Position numbers and translations under genes: made by a program | Shown here: piece by piece, positions 25,904 through 34,334 of the stretch | Numbering within the stretch: position 1 is the stretch's first letter | Layout of the letters: every line of letters begins with the position of its first letter | Assembly: GCF_000418555.1 (NCBI RefSeq) | Contig: NZ_ATKM01000013.1 | Location: 180,011 to 244,010 of the forward strand | Direction: 5' to 3' | DNA: 64,000 nucleotides | DNA from: Pseudomonas sp. P818 | Lineage (GTDB): Bacteria > Pseudomonadota > Gammaproteobacteria > Pseudomonadales > Pseudomonadaceae | Notes under the pieces: model-generated | Told to the model about the DNA's origin: nothing | What the model saw: only the letters and a program-made list of their open reading frames with translations | The model's database searches: none

Positions 25904-28555
25904 CTACTCGGCCCGCGCCAACTCCTGCGCAAGGAACGGAGCGGTTCGGCTGCCAGACGTTCGGGCCACCTGCTGAGGGGAGCCCGCCACCACGATGCTG
26001 CCGCCGGCAGCGCCTGCACCAGGCCCCACGTCGATCACCCAATCGGCCTGAGCCACCGCGCGCATATCGTGCTCGATCATCACCACGGTGTTGCCGGCAT
26101 CGACCAGGCGCTGCAACTGCACCAGCAGCCGGTCGGCATCGGACGCATGCAGCCCGGTGGTTGGCTCGTCGAGCACGTACAGGCTTCGGCCGCGCTGGCT
26201 GCGCTGAAGCTCGGTCGCCAGCTTGATGCGCTGCGCCTCGCCACCGGAAAGTTCCGTGGCCGGTTGCCCCAGGCGCAGATAGCCCAATCCGATATCGCGC
26301 AGCAATTGCAGGGGCCGGGCCACGGCGTCTTCACCCGCAAAGAATTCGCTGGCTTCGTCCACGGTCATCTGCAGCACCTCGGCGATGTTGCGCCCGTTCC
26401 ATTGCACCTTCAGCGTGGCCTCGTTGTAGCGTGCGCCATGGCACGTCGGACACGGGGCGTACACGCTGGGCATGAACAGCAACTCCACACTGACGAAGCC
26501 CTCGCCCTCGCAGGTCTCGCAACGCCCCTTAGCCACGTTGAACGAGAAGCGCCCGGCGTCATAGCGGCGGCGTCGCGCATCGGGCGTGGCGGCGAACAGC
26601 TTGCGCACGTGGTCGAACAGGCCGGTGTAGGTGGCCAGGTTGGACCGGGGCGTGCGCCCGATCGGCTTCTGGTCCACCTGCACCAGGCGCTGTATGGCGT
26701 CCACGTCGCCCGCCAGATGACCGCCAGTCGCTTCGATCACTGCCGGCCCTTCGCTGGTGGCGCTTTCGGCCGCGTCGTCCTCGGGCTCGTGGCCCAGGTG
26801 CAGTAGCACCAGCTCCGGCAGCGCCTGCGCGACGAGGCTGGACTTGCCCGAGCCGGAGATGCCGGTGACGGCCGTCAGCACGCCCAGCGGAATGCGTGCG
26901 TCCACGCCATGCAGGTTGTGACGATGGATGCCCTGCAGCTCCAGCCAGCCGGTCGCTTCGCGTGCCCGGCTTCCCGGCGCGGCGATTTCGTCGAACAGAT
27001 AGCGGGCGGTGCGCGATTCGGCAATCTTGCGCAGGCCGTCCGGCTCGCCGCTGTAGAGCACGCGGCCGCCACGCTCCCCGGCATCCGGCCCCACATCCAC
27101 CAGCCATTGCGCGCGGCGCATCAGGTCCAGGTCGTGCTCGACCACGAACACCGAGTTGCCCGCGTCACGCAGCCGGTCGAGCGCGTCGTACAGCGCCTGG
27201 CTGTCGGAGGGGTGCAACCCCGCCGAGGGCTCGTCGAGCACGTACACAACACCGAACAGCAGGGAACTCAATTGCGTGGCCAGCCGCAGGCGCTGCAACT
27301 CGCCGGCCGAAAGCGTCGGCGTGGCCCGGTCCAGCGTCAGGTAACCCAGGCCCAGCCCACGCAGTTGACGCAGGCGCGCCATCACACCGCCGGCCAGGCG
27401 CTGCGCGGCGAGGCGCTTTTCTTCCGACAGCGCGGAGGTGCGGCGCACGTCGGGCGATACCGCATGGACGGCACGGCCGGAGGCCGCGCGTTCGGCACGG
27501 TCGCGTCGGGTCGCTTCCTTGTCCGTAGCCGCCCCCGCTGCATGGGCGCGGAAATCGCCCTGGGCAATGGGTTCGAGCAAGGCCGCCAACTGGTCCAGCG
27601 GCATCTGCATGAACGCGCCGATGTCCACGCCGGCGAAGGTGACCGACAGCGCCTCGGGCTTGAGCCGCTTGCCGTGGCAGGTGGGGCACGGCTTGCCCTC
27701 CATGAACCGGGACACGCGCTTTCTCATCAGTGCGCTTTGGGTATTGGCAAAGGTGTGCAGCACATACCGCCGGGCGCCGGTGAAGGTGCCCATGTAGCTC
27801 GGCTCCATCTTGCGCTTGAGCGCCGTGCGGGTCTCGGCGGGCGTGAAGCCGGCGTACACCGGCACTGTCGGTGTTTCCTCGGTGAACAGAATCCAGTCGC
27901 GGTCCTTCTTCGGCAGGTCCTTCCACGGTCGGTCAACGTCGTAGCCCATGCTGACCAGGATGTCGCGCAGGTTCTGGCCTTGCCAGGCGGGGGGCCAGGA
28001 GGCGATCGCCCGCTCGCGGATGCTCAGGGAGGGATCGGGCACCATGATGGCCTCGGTCACCTCGTACACATGGCCCAGGCCGTGGCAGGTCGGGCACGCT
28101 CCCTGCGGCGTGTTGGGCGAAAAATCCTCGGCGTACAGCATCGGCTGGTTGGCTGGGTAGGCGCCGGCGCGCGAATACATCATCCGCACCAGGCTGGACA
28201 GGGTGGTCACACTGCCCACGGAGGAACGCGCGTTGCTGGAGCCCCGCTGCTGTTGCAACGCCACCGCCGGCGGCAGGCCGTCGATCGCATCGACGTCCGG
28301 CACGCCGGCCTGGTCGATCAGGCGCCGCGCATAGGGGGCCACCGACTCGAAGTAGCGCCGCTGCGCCTCGGCGTAGATGGTGCCGAAGGCCAGCGAGGAC
28401 TTGCCGGAGCCGGAAACGCCGGAGAACACCACCAGCGCGTTACGCGGGATGGAAACGTCCACCTCTTTGAGGTTGTTCTCGCGCGCGCCGCGCACTTCCA
28501 CCATGCCGCTGGCCGCAGCGGTACAAGAGGATTCACCGAAAGAATTGTTTGGCAT
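25904..28555 (-). CDS. UvrA-like ABC ATPase (UvrA2 class)
   Basis: This 883-residue protein has two ABC modules of the UvrA type. Walker A boxes are GVSGSGKSS (residues 46-54) and GISGSGKSS in the second half. Signatures are LSAGELQRLRLA and LSGGEAQRIKLA, with VLDEPSAGLH and VLDEPTTGLH. Zinc modules show CPTCHGLGH, CPTCHGKRL and CETCEGEG ... CPTCHGARYN. It is shorter than housekeeping UvrA (about 940 residues), as in UvrA2 proteins linked to drug or damage tolerance. It is the last of three co-directional cargo genes. The start at 28555 is chosen because its ribosome binding site and first codons copy those of the antiporter gene. Its role in excision repair is uncertain. Confidence 0.88.
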   Translation of the reverse strand: MPNNSFGESSCTAAASGMVEVRGARENNLKEVDVSIPRNALVVFSGVSGSGKSSLAFGTIYAEAQRRYFESVAPYARRLIDQAGVPDVDAIDGLPPAVALQQQRGSSNARSSVGSVTTLSSLVRMMYSRAGAYPANQPMLYAEDFSPNTPQGACPTCHGLGHVYEVTEAIMVPDPSLSIRERAIASWPPAWQGQNLRDILVSMGYDVDRPWKDLPKKDRDWILFTEETPTVPVYAGFTPAETRTALKRKMEPSYMGTFTGARRYVLHTFANTQSALMRKRVSRFMEGKPCPTCHGKRLKPEALSVTFAGVDIGAFMQMPLDQLAALLEPIAQGDFRAHAAGAATDKEATRRDRAERAASGRAVHAVSPDVRRTSALSEEKRLAAQRLAGGVMARLRQLRGLGLGYLTLDRATPTLSAGELQRLRLATQLSSLLFGVVYVLDEPSAGLHPSDSQALYDALDRLRDAGNSVFVVEHDLDLMRRAQWLVDVGPDAGERGGRVLYSGEPDGLRKIAESRTARYLFDEIAAPGSRAREATGWLELQGIHRHNLHGVDARIPLGVLTAVTGISGSGKSSLVAQALPELVLLHLGHEPEDDAAESATSEGPAVIEATGGHLAGDVDAIQRLVQVDQKPIGRTPRSNLATYTGLFDHVRKLFAATPDARRRRYDAGRFSFNVAKGRCETCEGEGFVSVELLFMPSVYAPCPTCHGARYNEATLKVQWNGRNIAEVLQMTVDEASEFFAGEDAVARPLQLLRDIGLGYLRLGQPATELSGGEAQRIKLATELQRSQRGRSLYVLDEPTTGLHASDADRLLVQLQRLVDAGNTVVMIEHDMRAVAQADWVIDVGPGAGAAGGSIVVAGSPQQVARTSGSRTAPFLAQELARAE

Positions 28556-28575
28556 GTTCTTATCCTGTAGTTCGT
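28530..28575 (-). repeat. Leader/start-region repeat, copy 1 (UvrA-like gene)
   Basis: This copy covers the ribosome binding site, start codon and first ten codons of the UvrA-like gene. It is nearly identical to 30421-30472 in front of the antiporter gene. Both contain the block CATGTTCTTATCCTG (plus-strand reading) followed by TAGTTCGT, and both reading frames begin with an SFG(A/E)SS peptide. Copy 1 lacks six bases present in copy 2. Confidence 0.85.
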
Positions 28576-28580
28576 CCCGC

Positions 28581-30446
28581 TCAGGACGGGACTTCCTGAG
28601 TTCGGGGGCCGCGGCGACTGGCTTCGAGCGCCGCGGTGACAGTGCGGGCGTCGTAGCTGCCGCGCAGACGACGACCCTCGACGAAGAACGTCGGCGTGGC
28701 GTGCGCACCGCTGGCGACGGCACTGGCGAGGTCGCGCTCGACACGCTCGATCACCGCGGTGCTGTCGAGATCCGCGATGAACCGTTCGACGTCGAGCCCA
28801 AGCTCGGCGGCGTAGCCGATCAGATGCTCGCGCTCCAGCGCATGCTGACGGGTGAACACGAAGTCCAGCCACGGCCAGAACATCCCCTGGTTCGCCGCTG
28901 CCTCGGACGCCCGCGCGGCAATCGGCCCGTGCGGGTGGTGCGGCAGATGGCGCACCACATACCGCAGGTCGTCCCCGAAGTGGGCGCGCAGATCGTCCCA
29001 CGAACCGGTGGCGTGCGCACAGTACGCGCACTCGAAGTCCACGTACTCGACGAGTGTGAGCTGGGCGTCCTCCGGCCCGCGGATGTGATCGATCTCCGGA
29101 TCGACCGGTGGCTCAAGCACCATCGGCAGGTCAGCGGTCTTCTCACCCCACCGCTGGGCGGCGACCTTGAAGATCAGCCACCCGAGCAACGTGGCGAACA
29201 CCATCGACACGAGCACGCCGACCGTCGCCTGGCGGCCCAAGTCGGAGGTCGTGCCGAACGCGAGCCCGATGATCAGCAGCGACACGGTGAACCCGATCCC
29301 GGACAGTGCCGCACCACCGAACACGCTGCCCACCCCGACGCCCTCGGGCAGCCGGCCCAGGCCGAGACGGACGGCGATGAGAGTGATGAGCCCGATGCCC
29401 AGGAGCTTGCCGAGCACGAGCCCTGCGATGACGCCCCACGTGACTGGCGAGCCGAAGGCCTCGGCGAGCAGCCCGCCACGCACGTCCACTCCGGCGTTCG
29501 CCAAGGCGAACACCGGCACGATCAGCAGCGCCGTCGGCAGCCGCAGGAACTCGTGCAATCGCTCGTTCACCGAGATACCCCGGGACAGCCCGCAGTCCAC
29601 CGCGCGGGCCGATGCGGCACTCGGAGACTGCCAGAAGTCGCGGAACAGTTGTTTTGCCGCGACGACCTTGTGACGTTGCGTCGCGTAGGCGGGGATCAGC
29701 AGCCCCGCGGCCATCCCGGCGAGAGAGGCATGGATGCCGGAGTACACGGTTGCGAGCCACAGCACGATCACGATCAGCACATACGGCATTGCCCGCCACT
29801 GGCGGGGGCGCCCCAGCCGCCACAACGCAACGAGACTGGCGAGGGCGATCAACAACGGGACGATCCGAATCTCATCGCTATAGACGATGCCGATGATGGA
29901 CACGGCGAGGAAGTCATCGACCACGGTCAGGGTGAGCAGGAACACGCGCAACTGACCGGATAGCCGCGGGCCGACGATCGCCAGGGTGCCCAGCATGAAT
30001 GCCGTATCGGTGCCGACCACCGCCCCCCACCCGTGCAGGCCCTCACTTCCGGCCAGCCCCACGATCAGGACATACACCAGCGCGGGAAGCACGACACCCG
30101 CGACCCCCGCGATCAGAGCGAGACGGGCACGGCTGCGATCCCGGAGCGATCCGTGGGCGAACTCCTGACGCACCTCCAGGCCGATCAGGAAGAAGAAGAC
30201 CACCATCAGGCCGTCGTTGACCCAGTGATGCAGGTCCATGTGCAGGCCCAGCGGCCCGAAGTCAAACCCGACGTCCAGGTGCCACAACTCGAAATAGGCA
30301 TCGGATAGCGGCGAGTTCGCCCACGCCAGCGCCACGACCGTGACGATCACCAGCAGCACCGCAGCACCAGACTCCGTGCGCAGATAGCGGGCAACGCGTC
30401 CCCGGCTGATCTTCGCCGAGGATGCACCGAAAGAAGTGGCTGACAT
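28581..30446 (-). CDS. nhaA: Na+/H+ antiporter NhaA fused to a DsbA-like domain
   Basis: This 621-residue fusion has an NhaA antiporter of about 420 residues with some 11-12 membrane helices. The paired aspartates that bind the cation are in VVDDFLAVSIIG, and GTDTAFMLG is conserved. A C-terminal thioredoxin-fold domain follows with active site CAYC near residues 472-475 and a cis-Pro loop ATPTFFVEG. The antiporter moves Na+ out in exchange for protons. The fused domain is presumably outside the membrane and may act on thiols. This fusion is best known from Actinobacteria, so acquisition from such a source is plausible. The gene ends 25 bases before the UvrA-like start, so the two form an operon. 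Confidence 0.9.
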   Translation of the reverse strand: MSATSFGASSAKISRGRVARYLRTESGAAVLLVIVTVVALAWANSPLSDAYFELWHLDVGFDFGPLGLHMDLHHWVNDGLMVVFFFLIGLEVRQEFAHGSLRDRSRARLALIAGVAGVVLPALVYVLIVGLAGSEGLHGWGAVVGTDTAFMLGTLAIVGPRLSGQLRVFLLTLTVVDDFLAVSIIGIVYSDEIRIVPLLIALASLVALWRLGRPRQWRAMPYVLIVIVLWLATVYSGIHASLAGMAAGLLIPAYATQRHKVVAAKQLFRDFWQSPSAASARAVDCGLSRGISVNERLHEFLRLPTALLIVPVFALANAGVDVRGGLLAEAFGSPVTWGVIAGLVLGKLLGIGLITLIAVRLGLGRLPEGVGVGSVFGGAALSGIGFTVSLLIIGLAFGTTSDLGRQATVGVLVSMVFATLLGWLIFKVAAQRWGEKTADLPMVLEPPVDPEIDHIRGPEDAQLTLVEYVDFECAYCAHATGSWDDLRAHFGDDLRYVVRHLPHHPHGPIAARASEAAANQGMFWPWLDFVFTRQHALEREHLIGYAAELGLDVERFIADLDSTAVIERVERDLASAVASGAHATPTFFVEGRRLRGSYDARTVTAALEASRRGPRTQEVPS

Positions 30447-30472
30447 GTTCTTATCCTGTTCCTGTAGTTCGT
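30421..30472 (-). repeat. Leader/start-region repeat, copy 2 (nhaA)
   Basis: This is the second copy of the shared leader, covering the ribosome binding site (ACAGGATAAGAAC) and the first codons of nhaA. It differs from copy 1 mainly by a six-base duplication (CCTGTT) and a few substitutions. Confidence 0.85.
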
Positions 30473-30506
30473 GAAGTCGCGATGAGCCGGTTTCGGAGAC
30501 GACCAG

Positions 30507-31820
30507 TCAGGCGTCCGCCTCTGGCAGCGTCCCATCATCCAGCGAGCGCAGCCAAGTAAGCCTTTCTCCCAGCCTGCGCTCAACACCTCTGTCCGTTGGC
30601 TGATACCAGCCCGGCCGCGCCACGCCCTCGGGAAAGTAGCTTTGCCCAGCGGCATAGCCGTTGGGCTCGTCATGGGCGTAGCGGTAGCCTTCGTGATACC
30701 CCATCTGCTGCATCAGCTTCGTCGGCGCATTGCGAAGATGGAGAGGCACAGGCAGGGAGCCGTTGTTCTTGACGAAGGCCTTCGCCTTGTTCCAGGCGGC
30801 ATAGGCAGCGTTCGACTTGGGGGCGGCAGCAAGGTAGGTCGCCGCGTGGGCAATCGGTATTTCGCCTTCGGGGGAACCCAGCCTCTCATAAGCCAGCGCG
30901 GCATTGAGCGCCAGTTGCAGCGCCTGCGGGTCGGCATTGCCGATGTCTTCGCTGGCCACCACGATCATGCGGCGCGTCACCTGGCTGACGTCGCCGCTGC
31001 CGTCGAGGATGCGGGCCAGCCAGTACAGGGCCGCGTCGGGGTCGGAGCCCCGCAGCGACTTGTGGAAGGCGGAGAGCTGCCAGTAGAACTCGTCGCCGCC
31101 CTTGTCGAACCTGCGCAGTGATGGGCTGGTGGACAGTTTGGCAAACTCGCCATCGACCACGGCCTTGCCCGCGCCCGACGCAGCATTCGTCACCTGCTCA
31201 AGCAGATTGAGGAAGCGCCTGCCATCGCCATCGGCAAAGCCCTTGAGCAGATCCAGCGCGTCCGCGTCCAACGTGACGCCCTGGAGATGCGGCAGTGCGC
31301 GTTCGTAGAGCTGGTTCAGTTCGTCGCCGGACAGCGGTTCGAGGGTATAGACCTGCGCGCGCGAGAGCAGCGCGGAATTGACCGCCAGCCCCGGATGCTC
31401 GGTCGTCCCCCCCACCAGGGTCAGGAGCCCCGACTCGACATGGGGCAGTAGGGCATCCTGCTGCGCCTTGTTGAAGCGATGGATCTCATCGACGAAAAGC
31501 ACCGTCGATCGACCATGGTTGTCCAGTTCTGCCTGGGCCTCGTCGATGGCTTGCCGGATGTCCTTCACCCCGGCAAGCACGGCCGAGATGGCGATGAATC
31601 GGCTGTCGGTCGCACTGGCGGCCAGGCGCCCCAGGGTGGTCTTGCCCACGCCTGGCGGCCCCCAGAGGATGAACGAGTGCAACTTGCCCGCCTCGAACGC
31701 GAGACGAAGCGGCTTGCCGGGGCCGAGCAAGTGCCGTTGCCCGACGAATTCATCCAGCGTCTTGGGCCGCAGGAGTTCGGCCAAGGGAGGCTTGGGCTTT
31801 GTCGTGAATAGATCGGTCAA
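30507..31820 (-). CDS. rarA: Replication-associated recombination protein A (RarA/MgsA AAA+ ATPase)
   Basis: This 437-residue AAA+ ATPase is related to clamp loaders and acts at stalled replication forks. Walker A is GPPGVGKTT (about residues 54-62) and Walker B is LFVDEIHRFN (about 107-116). The C-terminal MgsA_C helical region includes EDIGNADPQAL and GYRYAHDEPNGYA ... SYFPEG. In place of the usual TTENPSFEVNSALLSR the protein has TTEHPGLAVNSALLSR, so it is divergent. It is the first gene of the minus-strand cargo group rarA-nhaA-uvrA-like, 60 bases before nhaA. Chromosomal rarA normally lies near lolA and serS, which are absent here, so this is probably a mobile extra copy. Confidence 0.9.
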   Translation of the reverse strand: MTDLFTTKPKPPLAELLRPKTLDEFVGQRHLLGPGKPLRLAFEAGKLHSFILWGPPGVGKTTLGRLAASATDSRFIAISAVLAGVKDIRQAIDEAQAELDNHGRSTVLFVDEIHRFNKAQQDALLPHVESGLLTLVGGTTEHPGLAVNSALLSRAQVYTLEPLSGDELNQLYERALPHLQGVTLDADALDLLKGFADGDGRRFLNLLEQVTNAASGAGKAVVDGEFAKLSTSPSLRRFDKGGDEFYWQLSAFHKSLRGSDPDAALYWLARILDGSGDVSQVTRRMIVVASEDIGNADPQALQLALNAALAYERLGSPEGEIPIAHAATYLAAAPKSNAAYAAWNKAKAFVKNNGSLPVPLHLRNAPTKLMQQMGYHEGYRYAHDEPNGYAAGQSYFPEGVARPGWYQPTDRGVERRLGERLTWLRSLDDGTLPEADA

Positions 31821-32062
31821 GTTCCTCTCCCTGGCATTTCTGATAGTTGACGTTCCGATAACGTTGGCACCTCAATCCAGGGAGCCGGATTTGTCCAACG
31901 CCGCGGGCTCTTTGTTTGACGATGACTCCAGCCCGGCACTTCGCTGGACTGCGCCCAGGCCCGCTACAGCAGGTTTATCAAGGACTTAGGCGCGTCCATC
32001 ATATGCCGGTGCTTTCCGAAACTTGACCCGGCTTCCGGTCGCGTGGCTCCCATGTGGCTCTT

Positions 32063-32078
32063 GGAAACCGAGGTTTCC
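32063..32078. repeat. 7-bp perfect inverted repeat just upstream of the integrase
   Basis: GGAAACC-GA-GGTTTCC lies immediately before the GAGG ribosome binding site and 12 bases before the integrase ATG. It could be an operator or an RNA hairpin that limits integrase translation. Confidence 0.6.
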
Positions 32079-32089
32079 GAGGAGTCATC

Positions 32090-33289
32090 ATGGCAAGAAT
32101 CAAACTCACCAAATCCGCTGTCGATGCCGCCAAGCCCCAGGCGCAGGCCATCGAACTGCGGGACACCGTGGTGCCCGGCTTCCTGTGCAAGATCACCCCG
32201 GCCGGCCGCAAGGTGTTCATGCTCCAGTACCGGACGAACGCCGGCGAGCGCCGCAAGCCGGCCCTGGGCCAGTACGGCGAACTGACCGTCGAGCAGGCCC
32301 GTGTCATGGCGCAGGAGTGGCTGGCCGAGGTGCGCCGGGGCGGCGACCCCAGCGCGGCTAAGGCCGCCGCCCGCAAGGCACAGACCATGAAGGAGTATTG
32401 CCACACCTTCATGGAGGACTACTCCAAGCAGCGCAACAAGCCCAGCACGCAGCGCGGCTATCAGGGCGTCATCGACCGCTGCATCATCCCGATCATGGGG
32501 CGGATGAAGGTGCAGGACGTGAAGCGCCCGGACGTGGCCGCGCTGATGAAGAAGCTGGCCCACAAGCCGGCCGAGGCCAACCGCACCTTCGGCGTGCTGC
32601 GCAAGATGTTCAACCTGGCCGAAGTGTGGGGGCTGCGTCCGGACGGCACAAACCCGTGCCGCCACGTCCCGATGTTTCCGCCCGGCAAGGAAACCCGGCT
32701 CATCGTGGACGATGAACTGGTGCGGATCTTCCGTCACCTGGAGCACTTGGAAGCCGAGGGACTGGAGAACTACGTCATCCCGCTGGCGATCCGCCTGCAA
32801 TTCGAGTTTGCCGCCCGCCGCTCCGAAATCTGCCCGCTCGAATGGGGCTGGGTTGATCTGGAAAAGCGCCGCGTCGTCTGGCCCGACAGCAAGACCGGCG
32901 GCATTTCCAAACCCATGAGCGAGGAAGCCTATCGGCTGCTTTCGACGGCGCCGCGCCGGGAGGGCTCCCCCTACGTCCTGCCGTCGCCCAACGACCCGGC
33001 CCGGCATCTGACGCATGGCGAACACTATGGCGGCTGGAAGCGCGTGCTCAAGGCCGCCGGCGTGCCGCATGTCGGCACGCACGGCATCCGCCATCGAGCG
33101 ACGACCGACATTGCCAACTCAGGCGTGCCAACCAAAGTGGGCATGAAGCTCACAGGTCACAAGACCGTTGCGATGTTTATGCACTACGTACATACCGAGG
33201 ACAAGCCGGTGCGAGATGCCGCCGAGCTGGTGGCGAATCGGCGGCTGGCGATTACCGGGGCGTCCCGTTCTGTGGAGGTGACAGCATGA
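32090..33289 (+). CDS. int: Tyrosine recombinase integrase of the second ICE
   Basis: This 399-residue site-specific recombinase is expected to integrate and excise the element. The N-terminal part (about residues 1-95) is an arm-type DNA-binding domain of the DUF4102 style (LRDTVVPGFLCKITPAGRK). A core-binding domain (about 98-190) follows, then the catalytic domain with Arg244, Lys268, His331/Arg334, His357 and the nucleophile Tyr366. All catalytic residues are present. The ATG at 32090 is chosen because GAGG lies at 32079-32082. The broken DUF1016 gene starts inside its stop. Upstream bases 31821-32089 contain no gene and should hold the promoter and possibly the element end; I could not identify an attachment repeat. 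Confidence 0.92.
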   Translation: MARIKLTKSAVDAAKPQAQAIELRDTVVPGFLCKITPAGRKVFMLQYRTNAGERRKPALGQYGELTVEQARVMAQEWLAEVRRGGDPSAAKAAARKAQTMKEYCHTFMEDYSKQRNKPSTQRGYQGVIDRCIIPIMGRMKVQDVKRPDVAALMKKLAHKPAEANRTFGVLRKMFNLAEVWGLRPDGTNPCRHVPMFPPGKETRLIVDDELVRIFRHLEHLEAEGLENYVIPLAIRLQFEFAARRSEICPLEWGWVDLEKRRVVWPDSKTGGISKPMSEEAYRLLSTAPRREGSPYVLPSPNDPARHLTHGEHYGGWKRVLKAAGVPHVGTHGIRHRATTDIANSGVPTKVGMKLTGHKTVAMFMHYVHTEDKPVRDAAELVANRRLAITGASRSVEVTA

Positions 33290-33807
33290 CAAGGAAGACG
33301 CCCGCAGCAGTGGGGAATCCGCCGCCTTACCGGGGCTGGATATGCTGGCATCCAGGGCGGCATCGTGGAACTGCTGGATGCCGCGCGCCAAGCAGCGGCG
33401 GGCAGTGTCAATGCGCTGATGACGACCAGCTATTGGGAGATTGGCCGCCGGATCGTGGAAGCCGAGCAGAAAGGCAGGCGGCGGGCTGGTTACGGCGAGC
33501 AGTTGATGGCGCGGTTGTCCGCCGGTCTGACGGCGCGCTTTGGGCGCGGGTTCAGCCCGGACAACCTGGAAAACATGCGGCGCTTCTTTGCCGCTTACCC
33601 CCTTGAGGCAATTTCCGAGACGCTGTCTCGGAAATTTGACCTCTCCGAACTGGCCCTGGTCTTCAGGTTGCTGTGGTCGGCCTATGTCCGGCTGCTGGCG
33701 GTCAAGGATGACCATACCCGTCGGTTTTACGAGGCCGAGGCGCCGCGCGGTGCGCCAGCTCGAATGGCAGATCGGCAGCCACTTCTATGAGCGCACCGCC
33801 AAAGCCT
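33286..33807 (+). pseudogene. Broken DUF1016 (YhcG-type PDDEXK nuclease) gene, N-terminal part
   Basis: The N-terminal DUF1016 domain is recognisable but spread over different frames. MTRKTPAAVGNPPPY is in the first frame. From about 33341 the match continues one frame on, as YAGIQGGIVELLDAARQ and TTSYWEIGRRIVEAEQKGRRRAGYGEQL. Near 33745 it shifts again to VRQLEWQIGSHFYERTA, followed by a stop. The C-terminal nuclease half of about 200 residues is missing. In other elements this gene directly follows the integrase, as here. A shortened protein of about 140 residues could still be made from a GTG at 33365, but nuclease function should be lost. Confidence 0.75.
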
Positions 33808-33992
33808 GACGATGCAATCAAGAGCTCGTATGAGTTGGAGTCACTGAACCGCAAGGACAAATATTCGGAATCTGATATTAAACAGCAGTCGACCAGCGGA
33901 TGGTGGATTTCTCCCGGAGCTTGGCAAAGGCTGCACCTTTGCCGACGACAGCGTCGATTGCGTATCGGCCGGACATGGTGCCGGGTGGGTCT

Positions 33993-34334
33993 CTACCGGC
34001 ACCACTCGATCAAACCCTTCTTTACCCAGAAGTGACAGGAACATGCCCGATGCTGGTGGATGGAGGGCGACATGGTTGGTCGCCCCCAGAAGTCTGTTTC
34101 GACAGACCACCGGGGTCGTCGATCCGGGTTAAGGGAAAGTGATATCTGCACGCCACAACCGCCGGGGCAGCTCATGCAAGCCCACTTCTTGACGCCGGTG
34201 TCGATGACCAGCCACAGCTCTCCCGGCGGCACGGCATTATTGCCCGGATGCTGCGCGACCGGGTAAACGAGCAGGTTGTACTGCAGCCACCCGAGCCGGC
34301 GCAGCGCTCGCGCGATAAGTCGCTTCATGGTCAT
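33993..34334 (-). CDS. DUF6527-family zinc-binding protein of a ubiquitin-like operon
   Basis: This 113-residue protein matches the DUF6527 family. A PPGELWLVID strand is followed by the metal-binding region KWACMSCPGGCG, then LSLNPDRRPRWSVE, GRPTMSPSIHQ and a C-terminal CSCHFWVKKGLIEWC. The cysteine/histidine pattern predicts one or two zinc sites. The family is found mainly in bacterial ubiquitin-like conjugation operons. The ATG at 34334 overlaps the stop of the E1/JAB gene (ATGA), so it belongs to that operon as its last gene. The biochemical role is unknown; substrate recognition or an E3-like role is speculation. Confidence 0.82.
   Translation of the reverse strand: MTMKRLIARALRRLGWLQYNLLVYPVAQHPGNNAVPPGELWLVIDTGVKKWACMSCPGGCGVQISLSLNPDRRPRWSVETDFWGRPTMSPSIHQHRACSCHFWVKKGLIEWCR

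Noticed and set aside
26909..29963. Plus-strand open frames opposite the uvrA-like and nhaA genes
   Set aside because: Shadows caused by high GC; the minus-strand products carry complete catalytic motifs.
31821..32089. Search for a tRNA gene or attachment site next to the integrase
   Set aside because: I found no cloverleaf-like sequence and no repeat that I could pair with another site in the window, so no attachment site is claimed.
33787..34035. Short open frame after the DUF1016 remnant
   Set aside because: It begins inside remnant sequence of another frame, runs antisense into the DUF6527 gene and matches nothing I know.
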